Shown here piece by piece: positions 9,730 through 17,744 of a stretch of 64,000 nucleotides of DNA (position 1 is its first letter; every line of letters starts with the position of its first letter). The stretch is from NCBI RefSeq assembly GCF_022829605.1, contig NZ_JAKSYD010000105.1, positions 43,738-107,737 on the forward strand, in the 5' to 3' direction. The notes below the pieces were generated by a model. That model had not been told where the DNA came from, searched no databases, and saw only the letters and a list, made by a program, of their open reading frames with translations. This DNA is from Methylobacterium sp. E-065 (GTDB lineage Bacteria > Pseudomonadota > Alphaproteobacteria > Rhizobiales > Beijerinckiaceae). The position numbers and the translations under genes are program-made.

Positions 9730-9799
9730 GGGGCTGTACGCACAGGTTGAATCGATCGCTTAGGAATCTCAAACAAGTTTAACTGTTTCGCCGCCATAC

Positions 9800-9832
9800 C
9801 GCCTTCGGTCCTGCCCCCCGGGACCGAAGGCG
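9800..9832 (+). promoter_or_regulatory. 12-bp perfect hairpin covering the chemoreceptor ribosome-binding site
   Basis: The arms CGCCTTCGGTCC (9800-9811) and GGACCGAAGGCG (9821-9832) pair perfectly around a 9-base loop. The second arm contains GAAGG, the only plausible Shine-Dalgarno for the chemoreceptor ATG at 9840. It may terminate ecm transcription (there is no T-run) or limit translation of the downstream gene. Confidence 0.5.
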
Positions 9833-9839
9833 ACATCAC

Positions 9840-11525
9840 ATGCGCACCGGTATTTCGATCGCGGCCAAACTCGGGGCCTGCCTTGCCGCCCTGATACTCC
9901 TGATCGCCGCGACGAGCGGTCTCTCCCTGGCGGAGCTGCACAGCGTCAACGCCACGGCGGCGGAACTCCGCGACGTGCGCGTGCCGGCGACTGATGCGCT
10001 GGGCCGGATGGGCGTCCTCATCATGCGCCAGCGGGTCAATGGTGGCCGGCTCATCACGGCCGACACGCCGGAGCTGCGGGCAGAGGTCTCGACCCTCATC
10101 GCCAAGCGCGGCGAGCAGCTGGCGGCGCAGTTCGGCCGCTACGAGGCCGAGCCGCTCACGCAGGCCGAGCGCGAGAGCTACGCGGCGCTGCGCCGGAACC
10201 TCGAAGCCTACAACGCGCTGCAGAAGCAGGCCCTGGACAAGGCCACCACGGGCGACATCGCCGGCGGGCAGCGGATCTACAACACCACGATGTCGGCCGG
10301 CATCAACGCCGTGCTCTCGGAGTGGGACCGGCTGGTCGACCTGAACGCCGCCGGCTCGCAGGCGAGCGGCACGCGGATCGCGGAGACCTACGCGGCCGCC
10401 AACCGGGACATTCTGGCCCTCGCCGGCCTCGCGTTGATCGTCGCCCTGGGCGCCCTCGTGATGGTGCTGCGCGGCGTCAGCCGGCCGCTGCGGGCGATCT
10501 CCGCGGCGACGCAACGCCTCGCCGCCGGCGACATCGCGGCCGAGATCCCGGGCCAGGGCCGCCGGGACGAGATCGGCGCGCTGGCCGGTTCCGTGGTGGT
10601 GTTCCGTGACAATCTGGTCCGGAGCCGCGCCCTCGAGGCCGAGACCGCGCTGGCCCGCGCGGATGCCGAAACGCAGCGCCGGGCCGCGACCCGGGCCATG
10701 GCCGACGCCTTCGAGCAGGCGGTCGGCGGCATCGTCGGCGGCGTATCGGCGGCCGCCACCGAGCTGGAGGCGACCGCCCGGTCCCTGACCGGAAGCGCGG
10801 CGGACTCGGCCGGTCAGTCCGGCACGGTCGCGTCGGCTGCCAACGAGGCCGCCGCCAACGTCAACACCGTTGCGGCGGCGGCCGAGGAGCTGGGCTCGTC
10901 GGTCCAGGAGATCGGCCGGCAGGTCAGCGGCTCGGCGGAACTGGCGCGGATCGCCGTCGCCGAGGCGGCCGACACGGTCGCCCTGGTGCAGGACCTGAGC
11001 GCCGCCGCCGCGAAGGTTGGCGACGTAGTCGGCCTGATCTCGACCATCGCGGCCCAGACCAACCTTCTGGCCCTCAACGCCACCATCGAGGCGGCCCGCG
11101 CGGGCGAGGCGGGGCGCGGCTTCGCGGTGGTCGCCACCGAGGTCAAGGAACTGGCCAGCCAGACGGCGCGGGCGACTGAGGAGATCACCGGTCAGATCAC
11201 CCGGATTCAGGCCTCCACCGGGCAGGCCGCGAACTCGATCGACGGGATCAGGCGGCGCATCCGCGAGATCGACGGCGTGGCGGCCTCGATCGCCGCCGCC
11301 GTGGAGCAGCAGGGCGCGGCAACCCAGGAGATTGTGCGCAACGTCGCCGAGGCGGCGGTGGGCACCGGCGCGGTCACCGGCACCATCGCGAGCCTTGCCC
11401 AGGCGGCCGAGGAGACCGGCGCGGCCGCCGCCCAAGTGCTGGGCGCGGCCTCCGACATGTCCCGCCAGTCCGAGCACCTCACCGCCGAGGTCGGTCGGTT
11501 CCTCGCCACGGTGCGGGCGGCGTGA
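9840..11525 (+). CDS. Methyl-accepting chemotaxis protein
   Basis: 561 residues. TM1 is at about residues 6-29, followed by a periplasmic four-helix-bundle-type sensor domain to about 185 and TM2 at about 186-206. HAMP ([16 protein letters not shown]) extends to about 260. The cytoplasmic signalling domain has the conserved hairpin tip [20 protein letters not shown] and [15 protein letters not shown]. It would sense a periplasmic ligand and control CheA/CheW; the ligand is unknown. No che gene is nearby, so it is an orphan receptor. It is preceded by a strong hairpin that buries the ribosome-binding site. Start and length are as expected for the class. Confidence 0.93.
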   Translation: MRTGISIAAKLGACLAALILLIAATSGLSLAELHSVNATAAELRDVRVPATDALGRMGVLIMRQRVNGGRLITADTPELRAEVSTLIAKRGEQLAAQFGRYEAEPLTQAERESYAALRRNLEAYNALQKQALDKATTGDIAGGQRIYNTTMSAGINAVLSEWDRLVDLNAAGSQASGTRIAETYAAANRDILALAGLALIVALGALVMVLRGVSRPLRAISAATQRLAAGDIAAEIPGQGRRDEIGALAGSVVVFRDNLVRSRALEAETALARADAETQRRAATRAMADAFEQAVGGIVGGVSAAATELEATARSLTGSAADSAGQSGTVASAANEAAANVNTVAAAAEELGSSVQEIGRQVSGSAELARIAVAEAADTVALVQDLSAAAAKVGDVVGLISTIAAQTNLLALNATIEAARAGEAGRGFAVVATEVKELASQTARATEEITGQITRIQASTGQAANSIDGIRRRIREIDGVAASIAAAVEQQGAATQEIVRNVAEAAVGTGAVTGTIASLAQAAEETGAAAAQVLGAASDMSRQSEHLTAEVGRFLATVRAA

Positions 11526-11572
11526 GCCACCGGCCCCTCACGATGGCGCCTCGGATCGCGTAGGACGGCACC

Positions 11573-12610
11573 ATGCCGTCCGCCCTGCCCACGCTTCTCC
11601 TCCTCGCCGTACCGCTGGCCGCCGCCCTCTCGGCGGGGCTCATCCTGCGGCTGTTCCCGCTGCTGCAGCGCTACGCCCTGGCGCGGCCGAACGCCCGCTC
11701 CAGCCACACGGTACCGACGCCGCAGGGGGGCGGCATCGCCGTGGTGACGGCGCTGGTGACGATCTCGGGCCTGCTCATCGCGGCGCCGGAGATCGGCGGC
11801 CGGCCGGACTGGATCTGGCTCGCCGGCTGCGCGCTCGCCCTGGCACTCCTCGGGGCCGTGGACGACGTGCGCCCGCTGCCGGCCGGCCTTCGGCTCGTCG
11901 CGCAGGCCGTGGCAATCGGCCTGCTGGTCTGGCACCTGGACGGACGGCTGCTGCCCGGCCTCCCCCTTGGGCTCGAACGCGCCCTCGCCCTCGTCGCGGG
12001 CCTGTGGTTCGTGAATCTGACGAACTTCATGGACGGGCTCGACTGGATGATCGTGGCGGAGATCGTCCCGGTCTCCGGCGCCCTGCTGCTGTTCGGCCTC
12101 GCCGGGCTCCTGCCGCCGCTGCCCACGCTGGTGGCGTCCTGCCTGCTCGGCGCGGTGCTGGGCTTCGCGCCGTTCAACCGGCCGGCCGCAAGGCTCTTCC
12201 TGGGGGATGTCGGCGCGCTGCCGATCGGACTCGTCACCGCGTGGCTGCTCTGGCATCTCGCCACGGCGGGGGGACTCGCCGCCGCGCTGCTGCTGCCGCT
12301 CACCTATCTCGCCGATGCCAGCCTGACGCTCGCCGCACGGGCCGGCCGGAGGGAACGGATCTGGGAGGCGCATCGGGGCCATTTCTACCAGCGGGCGACC
12401 GTGAACGGGCTCACGGTTCCGGGCGTGGTCGGGCGGGTCTTCGCGGTCAATCTCGCGCTGGCGGCGCTGGCCGCCGCGACCTTGTTTTGGCCGTCCTGGC
12501 CGGTCACCCTCGCGGCGCTGGCAGTCGGGTCGGCCCTGGTCGCCGGCCTGCTCCGCCGCTTCGCCCGCGCCCCGGCGCCGGCCCCCGCCGAAGGTGCCGC
12601 CCACCCGTGA
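11573..12610 (+). CDS. Polyprenyl-phosphate HexNAc-1-phosphate transferase (WecA/WbpL-type GT4)
   Basis: 345 residues, with about 10-11 membrane helices. This family transfers an N-acetylhexosamine-1-phosphate from UDP onto undecaprenyl phosphate at the cytoplasmic face and so primes O-antigen or exopolysaccharide synthesis. Diagnostic segments: PNARSSHTVPTPQGGG (about 42-57), DDVRPLP, NFMDGLD (151-157, Mg2+-binding aspartates), FLGDVGALPIG and the C-terminal HRGHFYQR histidine-rich loop. The GTGA overlap with the next gene (stop at 12608-12610, next start at 12607) implies coupled translation with a nucleotide-sugar reductase. The sugar is probably QuiNAc- or FucNAc-like judging from the neighbours, by inference. 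Confidence 0.88.
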   Translation: MPSALPTLLLLAVPLAAALSAGLILRLFPLLQRYALARPNARSSHTVPTPQGGGIAVVTALVTISGLLIAAPEIGGRPDWIWLAGCALALALLGAVDDVRPLPAGLRLVAQAVAIGLLVWHLDGRLLPGLPLGLERALALVAGLWFVNLTNFMDGLDWMIVAEIVPVSGALLLFGLAGLLPPLPTLVASCLLGAVLGFAPFNRPAARLFLGDVGALPIGLVTAWLLWHLATAGGLAAALLLPLTYLADASLTLAARAGRRERIWEAHRGHFYQRATVNGLTVPGVVGRVFAVNLALAALAAATLFWPSWPVTLAALAVGSALVAGLLRRFARAPAPAPAEGAAHP

Positions 12611-13527
12611 CTGGACTGATCGCGCTCACCGGGGCGACCGGCTTCATCGGCCGCCACCTGCTCGCCGACCTCACGGCCCGCGGCTATCGGGTGCGGGTGC
12701 TGCTGCGCCGGCCCACCGCCCTGCCGGAGGGCGCCGCGAGCGCGGTGGTGGGCGACCTGACCCGCCCGATCAACATGGCGGCGGCGCTGGCCGGCGTCGA
12801 CGCGGTGGTGCATTCGGCAGGCCTCGCCCATGCCATGTCGGGCGCGCCCGAGGACGATTACCGCACGCTCAACACGGAGGCGACGCGCAAGCTCGCCGAG
12901 GCGGCCGCGCGCGCAAAGGTGCGCCGGTTCGTGTTTCTGTCCTCGATCCGCGCGCAGGTGGGCCCGAGCGCGTCGGGTTCGGTCGGGGAGGGCGATCCCG
13001 CGGTGCCGACCGATGCCTACGGCCGCTCCAAGCTGGAGGCCGAGCGGGCCCTGGCCGAGACCGGGCTCGACTGGGTCGCCCTGCGCCCGGTCCTGGTCTA
13101 CGGCGCCGGCGTGAAGGGCAACATGGCCGCGCTCCTGCGGCTCGCCCGCAGCCCGTACCCGCTGCCGCTCGGCGGCCTCGCGGCCCGGCGCTCGCTGATC
13201 TCCCTGGAGAGCCTGTCGGAGGCCGTGGACACAGTCCTGCGAGCGCCAGGCCCCGTGCGGGCGGCGCTGATCGCGGCCGATCCGGATCCGCTCAGCCTGC
13301 CCGAGATGATCGCGGCGCTCCGCGTGGGCCTGGGGCGCGGCCCAGGGCTCGTCCCGGTGCCGGCCGGCCTCCTCAAGCTGGCCTGCCGGATGACCGGACG
13401 CGACGCGCAATTCGCCCGCATCGCCGAGGGGCTGGTGGCCCGTGCCGACGGCCTCGCGGCGCTCGGCTGGCGCCCAGCGGGATCGACCCGGGACGGGCTG
13501 GCGCGGCTCGCGCAAGCCGGCGGCTGA
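12607..13527 (+). CDS. NAD-dependent epimerase/dehydratase (WbpV/WreQ-like nucleotide-sugar 4-reductase)
   Basis: 306 residues from a GTG start that overlaps the previous stop by four bases. It is an extended SDR: the Rossmann motif TGATGFIG is at residues about 8-15, the catalytic YGRSK (Tyr-x-x-x-Lys) lies in TDAYGRSKLEAERAL, and the catalytic serine is in FLSSI. Its pairing with a WbpL-type transferase and a 4,6-dehydratase matches the sets that make UDP-QuiNAc or UDP-FucNAc, where this enzyme reduces the 4-keto-6-deoxy intermediate. That role is inferred from context; the fold is certain. The frame upstream of the GTG is only the shadow of the transferase. Confidence 0.82.
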   Translation: MTGLIALTGATGFIGRHLLADLTARGYRVRVLLRRPTALPEGAASAVVGDLTRPINMAAALAGVDAVVHSAGLAHAMSGAPEDDYRTLNTEATRKLAEAAARAKVRRFVFLSSIRAQVGPSASGSVGEGDPAVPTDAYGRSKLEAERALAETGLDWVALRPVLVYGAGVKGNMAALLRLARSPYPLPLGGLAARRSLISLESLSEAVDTVLRAPGPVRAALIAADPDPLSLPEMIAALRVGLGRGPGLVPVPAGLLKLACRMTGRDAQFARIAEGLVARADGLAALGWRPAGSTRDGLARLAQAGG

Positions 13528-13545
13528 AGATACGAAGCGTCAAAT

Positions 13546-13651
13546 CCGGGATTCCAAAGGGATCATCCCTTTGGCGGGTGTCGGGCAGAGCCCGACGAAC
13601 CTAGGGCTTTGCCCTGGACCCACGAAAGGGATGATCCCTTTCGAAACCCGG
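13546..13651. repeat. Nested multi-hairpin repeat, copy 3 (complete)
   Basis: In order: outer arm CCGGGATTC (13546-13554), hairpin CAAAGGGATCATCCCTTTG (13555-13573), inner-stem arm GCGGGT (13574-13579), hairpin TCGGGC-AGA-GCCCGA (13581-13595), hairpin AGGGC-TTT-GCCCT (13603-13615), inner-stem arm ACCCAC (13618-13623), hairpin GAAAGGGATGATCCCTTTC (13624-13642) and outer arm GAAACCCGG (13643-13651). The single strand can fold as a cloverleaf-like cruciform. It sits between the two convergent polysaccharide genes. Confidence 0.8.
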
Positions 13652-13668
13652 GTTTTGCCCGCTGCGGC

Positions 13669-15606
13669 TTACGCCGCGCTTCGCTCCAGCCGCTGGGCGT
13701 GGCGCTCGCGGAAATGCGGCACCGCCGCCTCGAACACGGCCTCTGCGGCGGCCCGGTCGCCGGCCGCCACGGCGGCGCGCAGCTCTGCTACCCAACCGTC
13801 GAGCCGCGCCCGGTCGGCGAAGATGGGTCGCGCCGCCATCACGCCGTCGATCCCCGCAAGCGCCACGCGGGGCTCATCCCGGGCGAACAGGATCTCGTTG
13901 AGCCGCTCGCCGGGCCGCGCACCGGTAAACGCGATCTCGATCTCTTCCCCGGGCTCGAAGCCGGCCAGCCGGATCATCCGGTCGGCGAGGTCGGCGATCC
14001 GCACCGGCTGGCCCATCTTGAGCACGTAGACCGCGGCGCGCTCCGAATCCGGCGCGGTGCGGGCCTCGCCGTCGGCGTGGGAGGCCGCCGTCAGGACGAG
14101 GTCGCAGGCCTCCCGCACGGTCATGAAGTAGCGAACCATGTCGGGATCGGTGACCGTCACCGGCCCGCCCCGGGCGATCTGCGCCTTGAACACCGGCACC
14201 ACCGAGCCGGCCGAGCCCAGGACGTTGCCGAACCGCACGGCGATCAGACGGGTCGGGTGACCGGGCTGAGCGGATTGCTCGGCGTCCAGCGCCTGAGCGA
14301 CCATCTCGGCGAAGCGCTTGGTGACGCCGAGTTGCGAGACCGGCTCGATCGCCTTGTCGGTGGAGATCATCACCAGCGCCCGGGCGCGGGCCGCCACCGC
14401 GGCCTCGGCGACGTTGATCGAGCCGAACACGTTGGTCTTGATGCCCTCCTGCCAGTCCCGCTCCAGGTAGGGCACCTGCTTCAGGGCAGCGGCGTGGAGC
14501 ACGTAATCCGGCCGGAACTCCGCGATGACCTGATGCGTCCGCTCCCGGTCGCGGATGTCGGCGAGAACCCCCGTCACCGTGGCCTCGGCGGCGAGGATCG
14601 CCGGATGCGTGAGGATGCTGTGCAGTGCCGGCTCGGAGGCGTCGAGCACCAGCACGGCGGCGGCCCCGAACGCCACGGCGCGCAGGCAGATCTCGGAGCC
14701 GATCGAGCCGCCGCCCCCCGTCACCACCACCCGGCGGCCGGTGAGAAACGCCTCCAGCCGCGCCCGGTCGATGGGCACGGTCGGGCGCAGGAGCAGGTCC
14801 TCGATCTCCAGCGGCGCCAGTTCCGGACCCTGCGCGCCCTCGCCGAGGCCTGCAACGCGAGCGAGCGGCAGGCCGAGCCGGCGGGCACGGGCGATCAGGT
14901 CGTCGGGCGAAGCCTCCGGCACGAGGGCGCTCGGCGTCGCCACGAGGCGCCGCACCGGCTCGCCCCGTGCCGCGAGGTCGGCCACCACCCGCTCAAGATC
15001 CGGGAAGCCGCCGAGCACGGCCACGCCGCGCATGAACTGGCCGCGCTCGTCCGCCCGCGGCGAGAGGATGCCCCGGGGCGCGAGCTTCTTGACCGAACCC
15101 GCTTCGATCGCCCGGATCAGCACGTCGATATCGGCCCCGCGCCCGAGGAGCAGAGTCGGCACGGTGGCGGCCCGGGCGCTCGACTGCCGGGAGCGGGTAT
15201 CCTTGAGATAGCGGAAGGCGAGGCGTGCGCCGCCGAGGAAGAAGATCTGCAGCACCCAGTAGAGCAGGATCGCAATCTTGCCGAAGAAGTAGAACCCGTA
15301 GAGATCGGCCGAGACCAGGACCCAGTCGATCACCAGCAGGGCGAGCGCCAGCACGCTCGCCGCCCGGACGATGCCGGCGAGATCCTGCAGCGAGGCGAAG
15401 CGCCACTTGGTCCGGTAGAGCCGGAAGCGCGCGTAGACGAGGCCCGCAAAGGCCAGGAACGGCGGCAGCAGCAGGGGCAGGGCGTGCAGGCGCTCGTCCA
15501 GCATCCCACCCTGGAATCGGAACAGGAAGGTGAGCACCACGGCGGCGGCGGTCGCCGCGAGGTCGTGGGCCACCATCACCGCGGTCTTGTAGTGGCGCTG
15601 CTGCAT
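13669..15606 (-). CDS. Membrane-bound nucleotide-sugar 4,6-dehydratase (WbpM/CapD type)
   Basis: 645 residues from ATG 15606 (MQQRHYKTAV). Residues about 10-140 hold four membrane helices, and about 145-275 form a CoA-binding-like/Rossmann domain. Residues about 285-600 are the catalytic SDR domain with VVTGGGGSIGSE, NVFGSINVAEA, the MISTDKA motif and a GVTKRFAEM segment. In place of the usual catalytic Tyr of YxxxK there is a leucine (SQLGVTK), in keeping with the WbpM/FlaA1 group, which lacks the canonical tyrosine. It dehydrates UDP-GlcNAc to the 4-keto-6-deoxy sugar for surface polysaccharide. A much longer frame continues upstream but overlaps the DUF1206 gene and is rejected. Confidence 0.9.
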   Translation of the reverse strand: MQQRHYKTAVMVAHDLAATAAAVVLTFLFRFQGGMLDERLHALPLLLPPFLAFAGLVYARFRLYRTKWRFASLQDLAGIVRAASVLALALLVIDWVLVSADLYGFYFFGKIAILLYWVLQIFFLGGARLAFRYLKDTRSRQSSARAATVPTLLLGRGADIDVLIRAIEAGSVKKLAPRGILSPRADERGQFMRGVAVLGGFPDLERVVADLAARGEPVRRLVATPSALVPEASPDDLIARARRLGLPLARVAGLGEGAQGPELAPLEIEDLLLRPTVPIDRARLEAFLTGRRVVVTGGGGSIGSEICLRAVAFGAAAVLVLDASEPALHSILTHPAILAAEATVTGVLADIRDRERTHQVIAEFRPDYVLHAAALKQVPYLERDWQEGIKTNVFGSINVAEAAVAARARALVMISTDKAIEPVSQLGVTKRFAEMVAQALDAEQSAQPGHPTRLIAVRFGNVLGSAGSVVPVFKAQIARGGPVTVTDPDMVRYFMTVREACDLVLTAASHADGEARTAPDSERAAVYVLKMGQPVRIADLADRMIRLAGFEPGEEIEIAFTGARPGERLNEILFARDEPRVALAGIDGVMAARPIFADRARLDGWVAELRAAVAAGDRAAAEAVFEAAVPHFRERHAQRLERSAA

Positions 15607-15683
15607 CGGGGGCCGGATGGGGTGCCGCGGGGTATCCGCCGCGGGACCTGTCCTGTCAACGCGACGGGCCGTCCGGACCCGCG

Positions 15684-16535
15684 TCAGGTCAGGGCCCGGG
15701 CCGCAGCGCCCGCCGCGTCGTCGACCCGGTCGATGTCCGGGGCCTCGATGTGCCGGTAGCGGGCCTGGATCAGCCCGAACGCCCCGAAGGCGGCGTGGCC
15801 CGCAGCCACCAGCCCGAGCAGGACCGAACCGTAGGGCTGGGCGCGCAGCAGCGCGAAGGCCTCGGCCAGCCCCTTGGCGTCGGACGAGCGCTGGTGCCAC
15901 GCCGCCGCGACGAGGAACCCGCCGATGATCAGGAAGGCCAAGCCCCGCGCCGCGTAGCCGAATCGGCCGATCGGACCGGCCCAGCGCGCGCGGGCCTGGG
16001 CATCGAGGGCGAGCCGGTCCGTGACGTCCCCGCGCCACGCCTTCCCCAGGAAGCCGAAGCCGCCGCCGACCACCGCGAGGCCGGCGAGCGCCACGAGCCA
16101 GCGGCCGAAGGGCTTGGCGAGCAGCCACGCGGTGCCATCGTGCATGCCGTCGCCGCCGCTCAGGCCGAGCCCGAGGCTCAGCGATGCGGCGCTGGCGGCG
16201 AGGCCAACATAGAGCGCGGCGCTGATCAGATGCGCGCCGCGCACCCCCAGCCCCTTGAGTCCGGTTCCTCGCCGGTCGGCATCCGTGACGGCCTCGACGA
16301 GGCGCCAGAGCGCGAAGCCAGCGAGCCCCAGCGCGATCAGGCCGACAACGGCCGCTCCGAAGGGCCCGGCCAGCACGGCGCGCAGGGCATCCTTGCTGTC
16401 GCCGGCCCGTCCACCCTGGCCGAGCGCCGCCAACAGGGCCAAGCCGCCGACCACGAGGTAGACCACGCCGCGGGCACCGTAGCCCAGGCGGGCGATGCGC
16501 TCGATCGTGTTGCGGCCGCCGGGGAGGGTGCTCAT
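15684..16535 (-). CDS. DUF1206 membrane protein with three repeats
   Basis: 283 residues with six hydrophobic helices. The DUF1206 signature, a basic/aromatic turn before a helix, appears three times: IARLGYGARGVVYLVVGG (about 13-30), GVRGAHLISAALYVGLA (about 95-111) and IGRFGYAARGLAFLIIGG (about 188-205). Each unit supplies two helices. The family's function is unknown. It is co-directional with, and 77 bp upstream of, the WbpM-like gene, so they may share a transcript. The ATG at 16535 is the natural start. Confidence 0.85.
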   Translation of the reverse strand: MSTLPGGRNTIERIARLGYGARGVVYLVVGGLALLAALGQGGRAGDSKDALRAVLAGPFGAAVVGLIALGLAGFALWRLVEAVTDADRRGTGLKGLGVRGAHLISAALYVGLAASAASLSLGLGLSGGDGMHDGTAWLLAKPFGRWLVALAGLAVVGGGFGFLGKAWRGDVTDRLALDAQARARWAGPIGRFGYAARGLAFLIIGGFLVAAAWHQRSSDAKGLAEAFALLRAQPYGSVLLGLVAAGHAAFGAFGLIQARYRHIEAPDIDRVDDAAGAAARALT

Positions 16536-16635
16536 GCCGGGATCTGGGTGCGGTGGGTCGGGCGTCCGATGCTGGACCGGTCAACGTCCGGCGGCGCGCG
16601 CACGATCCGTTGCCAGCGCAGGACCCGGCGCCGAT

Positions 16636-17052
16636 CTACATCGGCGTCCGTTCGGCCCGGCCGGACAGCGCCACGTAGAAGCCGAGCCCATCCTGCGACG
16701 GCAGGGTCTGCAGCCGCTCGATCAGGCCGCGGCGCTTCGCGTCCAGGAGCAGACGACCCGCCGGCTGGAACAGGGTTTCGCCACCGCCCTCCGGGGGCGG
16801 ATCGAGCCGGATCGCCACGGTCTTGCCCTTGGCGAAGCGGCTGCGCTCCAGCATGTCCTTAAGCGAGGCCTCGGCGCGCGCGCGGTTGGCGCCGCGCAGG
16901 TCGAGCACCGAATCCGCGTCCGTCACCCCGAGGGAGCCGCGCAGCTTGGCCGCGTAGAAGTCTTCGAAATGGGGCAAGTCGGTGCCTTGGTGCTCTGCCG
17001 GGCCGGGGAAGCCGGCCGTTGAGATCGGATGCGGCTCAGGATGTGAGCCCAT
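16636..17052 (-). CDS. Conserved hypothetical protein with possible Smr-like core
   Basis: 138 residues from ATG 17052, although the true start may be further in, because the first about 20 codons overlap a Uma2 gene remnant in another frame. The core (SVLDLRGANRARAEASL, about 48-64) resembles the entry strand and helix of Smr domains, whose usual motif is DLHG or DLRG. It is followed by KGKTVAIRLDPP, GGGETLFQPAGRLLLDAKRR and a final GLGFYVAL strand. Smr domains nick or bind nucleic acid, but the catalytic HGxG loop is not recognisable here, so function is not assigned. It is adjacent to a Uma2 gene on the same strand. Confidence 0.5.
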   Translation of the reverse strand: MGSHPEPHPISTAGFPGPAEHQGTDLPHFEDFYAAKLRGSLGVTDADSVLDLRGANRARAEASLKDMLERSRFAKGKTVAIRLDPPPEGGGETLFQPAGRLLLDAKRRGLIERLQTLPSQDGLGFYVALSGRAERTPM

Positions 17053-17128
17053 GATAGATGTCGGGCACCAGCACGGCGTCATCAAGCTCCGGCAACGCCA
17101 CGGTGCCGGCGCGCACCAGCGCCAGTTC
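17036..17128 (-). pseudogene. C-terminal remnant of a second Uma2-type gene
   Basis: Directly after the Uma2 stop, a different minus frame reads ELALVRAGTVALPELDDAVL, then VPDIYHGLTS and a stop at 17036. It matches the C-terminus of the intact upstream protein (VVDLPELGGPLPVADIYDRV) in spacing and motif (LPEL...V.DIY). No start or catalytic part remains, so it looks like the tail of a tandem duplicate that was mostly deleted. The comparison was made by eye over about 25 residues. Confidence 0.5.
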
Positions 17129-17687
17129 AAAAGGTCACGCGGTCGTAGATGTCGGCCACCGGTAGGGGACCGCCCAGTTCCGGCAGGTCTACGACCGCGT
17201 CCGCTCCGACCGGCCGCATGATCCAGCCGGCATCGCGGCGCCAGACCTCGATCCGGATCTCGTCTTGGTAGACGATCAGCAGGGTCTGAAGGCTGGGCAC
17301 GGTGGCGTAGAAGGCGAGCTTGCGCCCGCGGTCGTTGGTCATGGTGCCCGGCGACAGCACCTCGACGATCACGAGGGGATCGTCGACGAAGCCGGTGGGC
17401 GGCATCGGCCCGCACTGGACCACGACATCCGGGTAGGGCGCGTAATCGTCCATCGCGTCGCTGAGGATCGCCAAGCCCGGATAGGCGCCGCAACCACGCG
17501 CTTCGGCCGACGAATCGAGCCGCCTGATAAGGTTTGTGACGATGCGCTGGTGCCGGGCGCTCGGCGGCGCCATCAGCACGGGCTCGCCGTCGAGCAGTTC
17601 CCAGCGCTCCTCGTCCGGGCGGGGCTCCACCCAGCGCCTGTATTCGGCGACGCTCATGCGTGCGTCGCGCTTCACAGCCAATGCCAT
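17127..17687 (-). CDS. Uma2 family (DUF820) putative restriction-endonuclease-fold protein
   Basis: 186 residues from ATG 17687, which has GGAGG 7 bp upstream; an earlier in-frame start at 17720 lacks this. DUF820/Uma2 proteins have a PD-(D/E)xK nuclease fold. The conserved residues are visible as PDVVV (Asp), VIVEVLSPGT (Glu) and NDRGRKLAFY (Lys), preceded by RWELLDGEPVLMAPPSARHQ. Their biological role is unresolved, with ideas ranging from mobile-element-linked nuclease to housekeeping. The C-terminus is followed immediately by the tail of a second copy, suggesting past duplication. Confidence 0.87.
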   Translation of the reverse strand: MALAVKRDARMSVAEYRRWVEPRPDEERWELLDGEPVLMAPPSARHQRIVTNLIRRLDSSAEARGCGAYPGLAILSDAMDDYAPYPDVVVQCGPMPPTGFVDDPLVIVEVLSPGTMTNDRGRKLAFYATVPSLQTLLIVYQDEIRIEVWRRDAGWIMRPVGADAVVDLPELGGPLPVADIYDRVTF

Positions 17688-17744
17688 GACGGCCTCCGAT
17701 CGCGACTCGGAGACTAGCACGGGCCGGGTACCGCCGCGACGGCC

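Noticed and set aside
13669..16584. A single 971-residue fusion of the WbpM-like protein with an upstream domain
   Set aside because: The extra N-terminal part is the DUF1206 gene read out of frame. The dehydratase begins normally at 15606 with its membrane helices.
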